Assembly: GCA_000432775.1 (NCBI GenBank)
Contig: HF990410.1
Span: forward strand, 67,148 to 131,147
DNA from: Alistipes sp. CAG:831
GTDB taxonomy: Bacteria; Bacteroidota; Bacteroidia; Bacteroidales; UBA932
Reading direction: 5' to 3'
Length of the DNA stretch: 64,000 nucleotides
Positions 19,386 to 27,168 of the stretch are shown in pieces (within the stretch, counting starts at the first letter, position 1; each line of letters opens with the position of its first letter). Position numbers and translations under genes: made by a program. The notes beneath the pieces were generated by a model. The model worked only from the letters and a program-made list of their open reading frames with translations, was not told the DNA's origin and searched no databases.

Positions 19386-19715
19386 CTTTGTCGTGCCGGT
19401 GGTGAAAGCCGGCGCGACATATTGCAGACGAAAGTGTTTTCGTACTGTCCTCGGAAGAAAATGTGGTAGTTTTCAAGATCAGAAGGACGACGGCGGCACT
19501 CGTCACTTGTATGGTCATGCGGTAGGACGCTCTGTCCGATACCTCATAACTGCACAGGTGTGGAGTATCGGGCGTTTATCTCTGATCGGGTCTTACCACA
19601 ACCTTCTTCCGGGAAAACAGGCTGTCTCCACACTTTCTTTTTGCCTGTGCTGCGTTCCGGCGTATGCTGCCTTCAATTTTGCGGAATTAAATATTGTAAA
19701 TTAATACGTATCGTT
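19383..19715 (+). promoter_or_regulatory. promoter and about 320-nt leader of the BACON lipoprotein gene
   Basis: TAACTTTG at 19383-19390 is a perfect -7 element overlapping the AAA+ stop codon. The non-coding stretch to 19715 has no convincing gene. It holds a hairpin CGTGCCGG / CCGGCGCG (19392-19416, G-T pairs allowed), and a second pairing between CAGGTGTGGAG (19555-19565) and CTCCACAC near 19627. It ends in a motif (19639-19664) repeated at 26204-26229. I read it as a structured 5' leader or a small RNA; no known riboswitch is recognised. Confidence 0.5.
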
Positions 19716-22061
19716 ATGAAAAAGAATGTTTTATCCATTTTGGGCTGCATTATGTGCCTATGCCTTGTTTTTTCCTGTGAGGAGAATACAGGAGAAGAGA
19801 AGTTCCCCGAACCTGATCCAGGAACAAAATATTCCGTCAGCGGAAGTGTTCAGAAAGGGCCGTTTTCCCAGGGCACATCCATTACCATCCAGGCCCTTGA
19901 CGATAACCTTAACCCTACGGGACGCAACTACTCCACTACCACGTACGATGATTTCGGTGCGTTTTCCATCGGCAGCGAGATAGAGTCCCGCTATGTGGAA
20001 ATAATTGCGGACGGATATTATTACAATGAAGTGGCCGGTTTTCTCTCGAAATCGCCCATAACCCTGCGTTCAATTTCCGACCTGAGCGAGGAGGGCCAGA
20101 CCAACATCAACCTTTTGACCACCCTGGAGTCAGGCCGTATCCGCTATTTGGTATCGAATGATGGAAAAGCCATGTCCGAGGCCCGCCAGCAGGCGGAGCA
20201 GGAACTGTACGATATTTTCAACATCCCTTTGGAGGTAGGAGACAGCGGTTTTGACAAGGCGGATATATCGAAGGCAGGAGACGGCAATGCTGTGCTTCTT
20301 GCTATATCAGCGACGCTCCAGAGTACCCGTACGGAGGCTGAGCTTTCCGAACTTATAGCGAAGATATCTTCCGAGATGCAGAATACCGGCACATTGGGAA
20401 AATCGGACCTCTCCGAGCAGATCCGTCAGGGCGGTATCGGGCTTGACTATGAGCAGATACGCTCCAATCTTATCGCCCGCTACGAGCAGCTCGGACAGCA
20501 TGGTTACGAGATTCCGAATTTCGAGGACTTTATGGATATCAACGGCAACGGGGTTATAGACCGGGACGACCAGTGGCTCCTCGTCTCCGATGCTCAGTAT
20601 CAGGTTCCTCAGAGCGGAGGTGAATATTCTGTTACGGTAGAGTATAATGTAGATTATGAAGTGACGGTGGAGGACGGATGCGACTGGATTTCAGTCTCAT
20701 CTGCGGACGCCACCAAGGCATATCTGGAAAGTGCCGGATATACGGTCTCTGTCTCGGAAAACGGCTCATTCGAGCCCCGCAGTGCCGGTATCACCTTTAA
20801 GTCTAACGAGTCTTCTCAGTCTGTTACAGTTTATGCGGTGCAGGATGGCGCTATGTTCTCATTGGGTCAGACTTATTATTATCTGGACAATACAGCACAG
20901 GTGCTGGAGGTATGGGTGACATCCTCTTCGGACAATTATGTCGTCGAGATACCTGAAAGCAGCGACTGGATAGCGGAGTCAGACTCTGATAGCGGAGTCC
21001 GTAAATTTGCAGTGGAGGCGAACAATGATTTCAGCTCGGAGCGCATAGGCAGTATCCTGTTCAGGGATGAGGCCGGGAATCTACTCGGCGAGGTTACGGT
21101 TAATCAGAATAAGGCTTATATGAACATAGAACAGGAACGGTTCGATATCGACAATGCGGCGCAGAATTTTACTCTGAGAATCTCTTCATCTACGGAAGAT
21201 TATAAGGTAGATGTTACGGAAGGTTCGGAATGGCTGGCTATAACTTCTCACAGCTGTGGAGACTGGAAGTTCTCAACTTATCTGAACAGCAGCTACCAGC
21301 CCCGTGACGGTATGATAACAGTGTCGGATGTGAGCGGTACCGTGCTGGATACCATACCGGTGAACCAGTGGTGTGAGACTGTGACGCGGGTGAATGTTAC
21401 GCCTGGCGGTCTGGAGTCGTTGATTACGGAGCCTGGACAGTTTGAATATACTGAGACTTTTATTGCGTCGGGAGAGATGGATGAAAAAGATTTTCTTCTT
21501 TTACGGGATATGTCAGCACTTAAAAATATTGATATATCAGGGTTGATAAATACGACGCTGCCTAAATCTGTTTTCCATGAAATGAATATGTTGGAAAGGT
21601 TGACTTTGCCTAAAAATCTAGAGATTATTCCATATGCAATGTGTAGTTATTGTGGTAATTTAAAAGAGGTATTTCCATTGCCAGAGAGTGTGACTGTCAT
21701 AGGTGAGGAGGCTTTCTTAGATTGTTTTGAACTTACAGGAAATTTAATCTTACATGAAGGTATAGAAAGAATTGAAACAGGGGCTTTCAGTAGATGTGAG
21801 AATCTTACAGGTGATTTAATAATACCTTCAACAGTTAATTTTATGGGAGGGTATGGATATATTTTCAGAGGTTGCGAGAAGATAGATAAGGTCTATATGA
21901 AGCCGATAACTCCGCCTGCAACATGGGAAGGATATGATATGTTTCCCAATTATCGATACCTGGGTGTACCCATTGGCAGCAAGGAACTCTACGAAGCCGA
22001 TGAGCATTACAACAAGTTCATGGTAATCGAGGAAGTGGACTTCGAAGCTCTTGGCTTGTGA
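19716..22061 (+). CDS. BACON-domain lipoprotein with C-terminal leucine-rich repeats
   Basis: The start is ATG 19716 (MKKNVLSILGCIMCLCLVFSC); the frame runs further upstream but only through the leader. The lipobox LVFSC predicts a surface or periplasmic lipoprotein of 781 residues. Parts in order: a carboxypeptidase-regulatory-like beta domain (about 35-110), a helical domain, an EF-hand/dockerin-like loop DINGNGVIDRDD (about 275), three BACON domains (about 290-560, each with a WI or WL core and an NQ ending), and BspA-like LRR_5 repeats (about 620-740). BACON domains are thought to bind glycans or mucins. The LRR-coding part is AT-richer than the rest. Confidence 0.85.
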   Translation: MKKNVLSILGCIMCLCLVFSCEENTGEEKFPEPDPGTKYSVSGSVQKGPFSQGTSITIQALDDNLNPTGRNYSTTTYDDFGAFSIGSEIESRYVEIIADGYYYNEVAGFLSKSPITLRSISDLSEEGQTNINLLTTLESGRIRYLVSNDGKAMSEARQQAEQELYDIFNIPLEVGDSGFDKADISKAGDGNAVLLAISATLQSTRTEAELSELIAKISSEMQNTGTLGKSDLSEQIRQGGIGLDYEQIRSNLIARYEQLGQHGYEIPNFEDFMDINGNGVIDRDDQWLLVSDAQYQVPQSGGEYSVTVEYNVDYEVTVEDGCDWISVSSADATKAYLESAGYTVSVSENGSFEPRSAGITFKSNESSQSVTVYAVQDGAMFSLGQTYYYLDNTAQVLEVWVTSSSDNYVVEIPESSDWIAESDSDSGVRKFAVEANNDFSSERIGSILFRDEAGNLLGEVTVNQNKAYMNIEQERFDIDNAAQNFTLRISSSTEDYKVDVTEGSEWLAITSHSCGDWKFSTYLNSSYQPRDGMITVSDVSGTVLDTIPVNQWCETVTRVNVTPGGLESLITEPGQFEYTETFIASGEMDEKDFLLLRDMSALKNIDISGLINTTLPKSVFHEMNMLERLTLPKNLEIIPYAMCSYCGNLKEVFPLPESVTVIGEEAFLDCFELTGNLILHEGIERIETGAFSRCENLTGDLIIPSTVNFMGGYGYIFRGCEKIDKVYMKPITPPATWEGYDMFPNYRYLGVPIGSKELYEADEHYNKFMVIEEVDFEALGL

Positions 22062-22098
22062 AAGAATAAATGATCAATATAAATTAAAGTTAAAGGCT

Positions 22099-22869
22099 AT
22101 GAATACATTATCAGAACAGTTGACATCTTTGTATGAGAGTAAATGGGACAGGTTGATGCAGCAACTGGACAAGAGGCAGATTAAAACTCAGTGTCCGTTT
22201 GTCCTTTCAGTACAGAGGAACGGCAGTGAGGACTGGTATGTCGGAGCAGACATAAAAGTCATGTTTTTCGGACAGGAAGTCCATTTATGGGAAAAGAATG
22301 AGGATCTCGGTGACACTATGCGTGCGTATGAGAAGTTTTTCGAAGAAAAGTATGTTGATGAAGAGGTGGCCGGCTACTTCAGTCAGGATGAGATTTCGTC
22401 CGGAAACCGCTTCATGAGATGGGGGTGTAACGGCATCATGTCCGGAATACGGGATATTCTGGAAGCTTGTCCAGGCCGGCGGGCAGCATTCCTATGGAAC
22501 AATATTTCAAAACTTTCAACCTATGATGGCAGACCTGTAGGAACGGAAGTTCATGAGCTGGAGAGGGAATATTTTCACGTCATACCGCAGGAGATTGAGA
22601 TATTAAGGCCTGATATTTTGGTTTTTCTTACTGGCCCGGGGTACAATAAATACTATAGCTATATTTTGGAGAATTTCACTCTGGACGGAGAACCGCAGAT
22701 GTTGTCAGGAATACCTCAGGATAATTTGATGAAACTTCCTATTCAGGGGGTAAGGTCGGCATACAAGACGCTTCATCCGGGTGCTCATCTAAGCGAGACA
22801 GAGCATTGGAAGAATTATCAGGCGATAATAGATGATATCCGCTTGAATATATCAGGATGCCTGCAATGA
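22099..22869 (+). CDS. possible uracil-DNA-glycosylase-superfamily protein
   Basis: A 256-residue protein; ATG 22099 is preferred because TAAAGG precedes it and the earlier TTG overlaps the upstream gene. Two motifs sit where UDG-superfamily active-site motifs belong: FGQEVHLW (about 57-64, compare GQDPYH) after the hydrophobic strand IKVMF, and LHPGAHLSE near residue 226 (compare HPSPLS). Between them ILVFLTGPG looks like the central strand. This suggests a base-excision or nucleic-acid-binding role. The resemblance is motif-level only, so hypothetical protein is the safe alternative. Confidence 0.5.
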   Translation: MNTLSEQLTSLYESKWDRLMQQLDKRQIKTQCPFVLSVQRNGSEDWYVGADIKVMFFGQEVHLWEKNEDLGDTMRAYEKFFEEKYVDEEVAGYFSQDEISSGNRFMRWGCNGIMSGIRDILEACPGRRAAFLWNNISKLSTYDGRPVGTEVHELEREYFHVIPQEIEILRPDILVFLTGPGYNKYYSYILENFTLDGEPQMLSGIPQDNLMKLPIQGVRSAYKTLHPGAHLSETEHWKNYQAIIDDIRLNISGCLQ

Positions 22870-22903
22870 GTTAGATGAACTTCGTGAAGAGTATGCTTTG
22901 GAT

Positions 22904-22948
22904 CAGTCGGTCCGGGATGGCGACAGACTTATCCCGGACCGACTGTTT
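22904..22948 (+). terminator. strong hairpin after the UDG-like gene
   Basis: A perfect 15-bp stem: 22904-22918 (CAGTCGGTCCGGGAT) pairs with 22931-22945 around a 12-base loop. Only a short T-run follows, so termination is likely but the stem may also act as an RNA 3'-end stabiliser. Confidence 0.75.
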
Positions 22949-23106
22949 ACATTTCCGATAGTATTCCGTCGTTTCCCTTAGCGCTCTTTCTTGTGCCTTG
23001 GTTTGGCGTAAGTAACTGGTGGCTGAGCATTATCCGCTACTCATAGAAGTACCGTACGGCCTCGTATATCATATCCACGACCGTCAAAGCGATTCACTAA
23101 AAAATT

Positions 23107-23574
23107 CTACACATTAGCCCTGGATTTCACATTCCTGTCATAGAGGACAATGGAGCCTGCAACAGCGACGTTCAATGATATGCTGGCCGGGATTTGGATT
23201 ATGTCGTCGCATTTGCCGAGGATGTCTTGAGGCAGCCCGCTGTCCTCTGCACCAAGCAGGAACACTGCACGTTCGGGATGTTTATAGGTGGTAACGGAGA
23301 TGCTGCGAGGATCAAGCTCCACCCCTATCAGGCTGGCACCTTTTGTGAGTGAGCAGAGAAAATCCTCGAATGCTTTGAACTCGAACATCGGAATGTGTCT
23401 CCAGCTTTTGCAAGTGTCTGACGGCATTTCCTTATATCGTTTTCCTATGACGAATGTGAAATCTGCTCCGAGTATGAGAGAAGATCTCCAGAGTGTACCG
23501 GCGTTTTCGCTGAATTTTGAGCCGTAGATGCCTATGCCGCAGAACCCGCGGTGTCTGTATTCTTTGGTTTCCAT
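23107..23574 (-). CDS. TrmH/SpoU-family (SPOUT) RNA 2'-O-methyltransferase
   Basis: A 155-residue SAM-dependent RNA methyltransferase. The C-terminal knot motifs are clear: VFLLGAEDSGLP and IQIPASISLNVAVAGSIVLYDR. The N-terminal motif FSENAGTLWRSS corresponds to the NxGxxxR region whose Arg is catalytic in the family. The frame opens at 23619, but ATG 23574 (METKEYRHRGF) is preferred because a GAACTTTG -7-like element lies between the two starts. The tRNA or rRNA target is unknown. It is short and lacks the N-terminal substrate-binding domain. A decayed paralogue lies on the opposite strand 217 bp away. Confidence 0.87.
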   Translation of the reverse strand: METKEYRHRGFCGIGIYGSKFSENAGTLWRSSLILGADFTFVIGKRYKEMPSDTCKSWRHIPMFEFKAFEDFLCSLTKGASLIGVELDPRSISVTTYKHPERAVFLLGAEDSGLPQDILGKCDDIIQIPASISLNVAVAGSIVLYDRNVKSRANV

Positions 23575-23652
23575 ATAGTGTGATATTTCGTGCAAAGTTC
23601 TTCGCAGAATGTGCTTCATGGTACAGGTGACTTTTATTCTGTAGAAATTCTC

Positions 23653-23717
23653 TTGTGCTGCTGTATTTCCCTTCCCATGAGCGTGTGACCTTTGCTACAT
23701 AAAAGTAAAGGAACACT
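23653..23717 (+). repeat. conserved upstream module, copy B (orphan)
   Basis: Carries TTGTGCTG (23653-23660) and the 31-bp block (23681-23711) found before both AAA+ genes, and continues into an ATG at 23718 followed by GAAAAGA exactly as in copy A. The frame from 23718 runs 50 codons without similarity to the ATPases. It looks like the surviving 5' end of a deleted third AAA+ gene. Confidence 0.65.
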
Positions 23718-23790
23718 ATGGAAAAGATTTTATTATTTCGTGTTGTGCTTTGTTACGGCACAATAAGGAGAAAGACATTTGTGAAAAATT

Positions 23791-24273
23791 ATGGAGCAGT
23801 ATTCAAAAGTATTGATGCCGCAGCATGGACGGGGCTTTTTCGGTATCGAGTATTCGCGCACGGCTAAGAATGTCGGAATATTGTGGCGTACAGCCCATAT
23901 TATGAGGGCCGATTTCATGTTTGTTATAGGTCATTATTAGCCGGTAGCGACAGATACGTTGAAGAGTTGGAGGCATGTGCCTTTGTTTGAATAAGATAGC
24001 TTCGGGCAATTTTACAGTTCTTTGCCCAAGGATGCCAGACTTGTGGGCATTGAATTGGATGAGCGCAGTATCCTGCATGCTGGATATAGGCATTAGGAAC
24101 GTGTGGTGTGTCTTCTCGGTTCGGAAAGAGACGGTATGTCGCAAAAGGCTCTGGAGTATTGTGCGGATGTGGTGCAGATACCCTTAGAATTCTCGCTAAA
24201 CGTGTCGGTGGCCGGGAGCATAGTCCTCTACGACCGGCTGTTGAAAAGCAGCAGCTTCGGAATGGGTGTTTGA
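23791..24273 (+). pseudogene. decayed SPOUT RNA methyltransferase paralogue, three in-frame stops
   Basis: One frame from ATG 23791 to TGA 24271-24273 (160 codons) translates as a close relative of the methyltransferase at 23107-23574. Shared segments include GILWRTA, ADFMFVIG, TLKSWRHVPLFE, VGIELDERS, VCLLGSERDG and IPLEFSLNVSVAGSIVLYDR. It is interrupted by TAG (23938), TAA (23992) and TAG (24094) but by no frameshift. All three stops are one C-to-T change from a Gln codon. The gene must be recently inactivated, or be read through, which I consider unlikely. Confidence 0.85.
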
Positions 24274-24373
24274 TTCATCCGAAAGGCTGCAATCGGTCCA
24301 AAGTTCCTGTAGCACTCCAATATATTCTGCTATAACGACTTGGTAGAATAATTTATAAATAATATAAAACAAA

Positions 24374-24417
24374 GAGAGGATTCACCATATTGTATTGTGT
24401 CATGATAAAATCCTCTC
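24374..24417 (-). terminator. terminator of the PD-(D/E)XK gene
   Basis: A perfect 9-bp stem GAGAGGATT (24374-24382) / AATCCTCTC (24409-24417) with a 26-base loop. On the minus strand it ends in TTTGTTTT, 24 bp past the stop of the 24442 gene. Confidence 0.6.
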
Positions 24418-24441
24418 AGAGTTTTTAAAAATATTTGGCTA

Positions 24442-26145
24442 TCAGCCAATTTCAGAAGTGAGTTGTTTCATGTATTCAAATGTCTCTTTTAAATGATTGA
24501 CAACACACTCTTTTTTCTCGCTCCAGAATGTTAGATCATCGCCAATGATTATTGTTGGTAAAGGTAAATCAGCCCTATCTCCTTTTTTCTCGATGAGTTG
24601 TGAGAGATTGGGATATTTTTCTTTTAAATTTTCTTCGTAGATGTCCCAATCCTGCGATCTCCATACAGTAATATAGCTTCTGAATTCAATTTTGCCATCG
24701 GCGTTGACAGCAAAAGAACCTTCGATTCCTATTCGGTGTGTGTCTTTGTTAAAATCTGTAACTATATCCCAACCGCAGTTATTATTTTCAGGCCAATACC
24801 TCCATTGATAGTCTGTGAACTCTTGCAATGAACGACAGAGTTCATTAATGATTTTGTTTTCATCGTCAAATTTATGGAATGTGCGCTTAATAATGCCTTT
24901 TAAAGTTTTAATTTCTTCATAGCAGCTTTTTAAAAATTTTGTTCTATTGGACTCGTCAAGTGCAGCAAAGGGGATATTGTTTGGAGTTGAATATTCCTTA
25001 AAGATAGCGTCAACGCCTCTTCCCTCGTCGAAAGGCAGAAAAAAATCGTATTCTTCTGCCTTATTACGAAATTCATCTATTCTGGCCAATTTCAGCATGT
25101 TTAATTTATCCGTATCTCCTTCTACATGCAGAACCATGCGGTAATGGGATTTATTAAAAAGATCGTTTTTAGATAAAGGATACCATTCAAAATGGATATT
25201 CCGATCAATATCATTAAGGAATATTTGATAACATCCATTGTTTTCTTGAATCTGATTGTTTGTCTGTGTGTCGCTGAAAGAATTCTTGGAAATAGTGTCC
25301 CAACTATCAATTATGGGCTTTGTTATCTCCTCAGATACATTACGAAAATCTTGTAGAAGATTCTCAAGATTTTTTGTGCAGTTATTCAGTATTTGCCATT
25401 GCTCACAAGTAGTTTTGCCTTGGAGTAATTTTTCGTTAATGGTTTTATTCATGATAATTTTTATTGGTTCTTCTGATTTCCTTAAACAAAGCCGTCCTTC
25501 AAGATAATCAATGTATTGCCTAATTCCACTTTCTATTAGATGCTCTTTTATTTTTATTTCAGGAAGAATAGTGTGTTTTAGCCAAGGCAGTATATCATCC
25601 CTATAATTCATTTCTATAAAACGGTTGCCGTTTTTAAGTTCATCGCTTAGTGAATTAGGCAAACTATTTGAAGAAACTTTTTTTGAGCCATCCAGTGTCA
25701 AGTAAATTACAAATATGTTGCGGTCTTGTATTCCATGTTGTTTTACGGTGTTAAAATATCTGACAAGTTGCAGCTCCTGATCTGTGGCCCAATTTATTTT
25801 ATTCTCAATAATAATGGCGTAATCTTTGGATGGTTCTTCAATGAGTCCATCGATGTTCTCCTTATTGAAATCTACCGAAGGTTTATGTATGCTAGTGATG
25901 GGAAATGTCAAGTTCGGATTATGTTCACATATCATGAAGAGGAAGGATTTTAAAAATGCATATTCCCCTGAAATATTGTAGTTTAATAATTTAAGTAGAA
26001 TACGGGTGTGTGCATTCTCGTTTGCGTGGAGCTCGTCAATAAGATTGAAATTATATGGTAATTTTTGACGTTCTTTTTCTCTGATTTTTGACAGCTCTTC
26101 GGCAAAATTAATCCAAAATATGTCGTCTTTTACTGTGGTGTTCAT
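24442..26145 (-). CDS. PD-(D/E)XK nuclease-superfamily protein (PDDEXK_4-like)
   Basis: A 567-residue protein. Near residues 95-125 it has the nuclease signature NIDGLIEE followed by YAIIIENKINWATDQELQLVRYF, which fits D-x(n)-(D/E)xK with Asn-Lys, as in PF14281. The first 60 residues contain NFNLIDELHANENAHTRILLKLL, a typical start for this family. The rest is unassigned, with alternating charged helices and a C-terminal W-rich beta part (YRWYWP, VWRSQDWDIYEE). Codons are AT-rich compared with the flanks, suggesting horizontal transfer. It may be a defence or mobile-element nuclease; no partner gene is adjacent. Confidence 0.8.
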   Translation of the reverse strand: MNTTVKDDIFWINFAEELSKIREKERQKLPYNFNLIDELHANENAHTRILLKLLNYNISGEYAFLKSFLFMICEHNPNLTFPITSIHKPSVDFNKENIDGLIEEPSKDYAIIIENKINWATDQELQLVRYFNTVKQHGIQDRNIFVIYLTLDGSKKVSSNSLPNSLSDELKNGNRFIEMNYRDDILPWLKHTILPEIKIKEHLIESGIRQYIDYLEGRLCLRKSEEPIKIIMNKTINEKLLQGKTTCEQWQILNNCTKNLENLLQDFRNVSEEITKPIIDSWDTISKNSFSDTQTNNQIQENNGCYQIFLNDIDRNIHFEWYPLSKNDLFNKSHYRMVLHVEGDTDKLNMLKLARIDEFRNKAEEYDFFLPFDEGRGVDAIFKEYSTPNNIPFAALDESNRTKFLKSCYEEIKTLKGIIKRTFHKFDDENKIINELCRSLQEFTDYQWRYWPENNNCGWDIVTDFNKDTHRIGIEGSFAVNADGKIEFRSYITVWRSQDWDIYEENLKEKYPNLSQLIEKKGDRADLPLPTIIIGDDLTFWSEKKECVVNHLKETFEYMKQLTSEIG

Positions 26146-26203
26146 GGTAAAATAAGTTTAATCATCTACTACAAAGTAATAAATAATCAATAGTAAATCC
26201 AAA

Positions 26204-26229
26204 TTTTGCCTGTGCTGTGTTTCGGCATA
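26204..26229 (+). repeat. 26-bp motif shared with 19639-19664
   Basis: Matches the end of the BACON gene leader at 23 of 26 positions; all three differences are transitions. A looser relative lies at about 23746-23766. Both clear copies lie roughly 50-80 bp before a start codon (19716 and 26310), so this may be part of a shared leader. Confidence 0.5.
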
Positions 26230-26309
26230 AGTCAGCGGTAATATTGCAGCCTGAAAGCACTGATTTATTAACCGGTTCTTCCGTAAGGTTGGGCACAAAA
26301 CAAAGCACT

Positions 26310-26453
26310 ATGTACACTTTAAATTTTCCAAATGGCAATGTCCAGACTTATTCGAATCTGAGTGATTTGCAAAATGCGGCAAAACTTTTAGGCGGTGAAG
26401 CCAAGCAGATCCGCATAGGTGGCAAGAAGTATGTTTTTATTCCTAAGAAGTAG
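26310..26453 (+). CDS. small hypothetical protein, 47 residues
   Basis: ATG 26310 to TAG 26453. The product begins MYTLNFPNGNVQTYSNL and ends GGKKYVFIPKK. The balanced composition and amphipathic helix (SDLQNAAKLLGG) look like a real short protein, but no family is recognised. It has its own upstream region and is followed by a promoter for the phosphoesterase gene. The longer reading frame from 26217 has no start signal, so the inner ATG is used. Confidence 0.55.
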   Translation: MYTLNFPNGNVQTYSNLSDLQNAAKLLGGEAKQIRIGGKKYVFIPKK

Positions 26454-26474
26454 ATAGAATGGTAAAGAATTTAC

Positions 26475-26482
26475 TATTTTTG
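26475..26482 (+). promoter_or_regulatory. -7 element directly before the phosphoesterase start
   Basis: TATTTTTG ends only 4 bp before ATG 26487. If used, the transcript would be leaderless or nearly so. Confidence 0.45.
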
Positions 26483-26486
26483 AAAT

Positions 26487-27158
26487 ATGGAAAAAGCGAC
26501 TATAGCGATAGGGGACGTGCACGGACTGGACCTGTGGCGGGATGTGGTGGAGGCGCATCCGGAGTGCCGGGTGGTTTTTCTCGGGGACTATCTGGATCCG
26601 TACGGGTATGTGCCGAGAGAAAAACTGCTGGAGAATCTGCGGAGTATCATAGATCTGAAGCGGAGCAGGCCGGAGGATGTGGTGCTGCTGTTAGGCAATC
26701 ATGACCTGCACTATTTCTGTGAGGATGCGTGCGTCGGTACCCGTTTTGATATGGAGATAGCGGCGGATGCCTCTAAATTCTTTCTAGGCAACATTCATCT
26801 GTTCCAGTATGCGTTTCAGGACGGGGAGTATCTGTTTACTCATGCCGGGGTGTCGCAGCTGTGGTTCGATTACGATTTCTGCGGTGATGCTTCTCGGTCT
26901 GTGGCGGAACAGCTGAATAATCCGGCGGCCGACCAGGTGCCGGCGCTTCTCCGTGTCGGCTATGCCCGTGGAGGCCGCCGTGGTGATGCCGGCGGCATAT
27001 TCTGGGCAGATAAAAGCGAGCTGGAGGAGCCTCTTCACGGCTTCACCCAGATAGTCGGGCACAACCGGGTCGCGGAAGTGACAGAGCATACCGGCCCGGG
27101 CGGCGGCAAGGTTGTTTTCTGCGACTGCCTTCGAAACGGTCTTTATCTTTATATTTGA
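26487..27158 (+). CDS. calcineurin-like metallophosphoesterase
   Basis: A 223-residue cytoplasmic enzyme with all metal-binding motifs of the family in order: IAIGDVHG (about 6), FLGDYLDPYG (about 30), LLGNHDLHYF (about 68), FTHAGVS (about 128) and GHNR (about 195). It is close in layout to bacterial PPP-type Ser/Thr or diadenosine phosphatases; the substrate is not determinable. The start is fixed by the DVHG motif near the N-terminus. The exonuclease gene follows after 10 bp. Confidence 0.9.
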   Translation: MEKATIAIGDVHGLDLWRDVVEAHPECRVVFLGDYLDPYGYVPREKLLENLRSIIDLKRSRPEDVVLLLGNHDLHYFCEDACVGTRFDMEIAADASKFFLGNIHLFQYAFQDGEYLFTHAGVSQLWFDYDFCGDASRSVAEQLNNPAADQVPALLRVGYARGGRRGDAGGIFWADKSELEEPLHGFTQIVGHNRVAEVTEHTGPGGGKVVFCDCLRNGLYLYI

Positions 27159-27168
27159 AACTAAAAGA

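Noticed and set aside
19560..19715. N-terminal extension of the BACON lipoprotein
   Set aside because: The extension would place the signal peptide and lipobox more than 50 residues inside the protein; the region is better read as RNA leader.
22978..23091. A minus-strand frame with one internal stop (RFDGRGYDIRGR and TYAKPRHKKER) that might be a gene remnant
   Set aside because: Too short, no recognised family and no paralogue in the window; chance coding-like sequence cannot be excluded.
23938..24096. Stop-codon reassignment or selenocysteine/pyrrolysine-type recoding in the methyltransferase frame
   Set aside because: Stops are TAG and TAA rather than one recoded codon; neighbouring genes use all stops normally, and an RF1 gene (reading both) is in the window.
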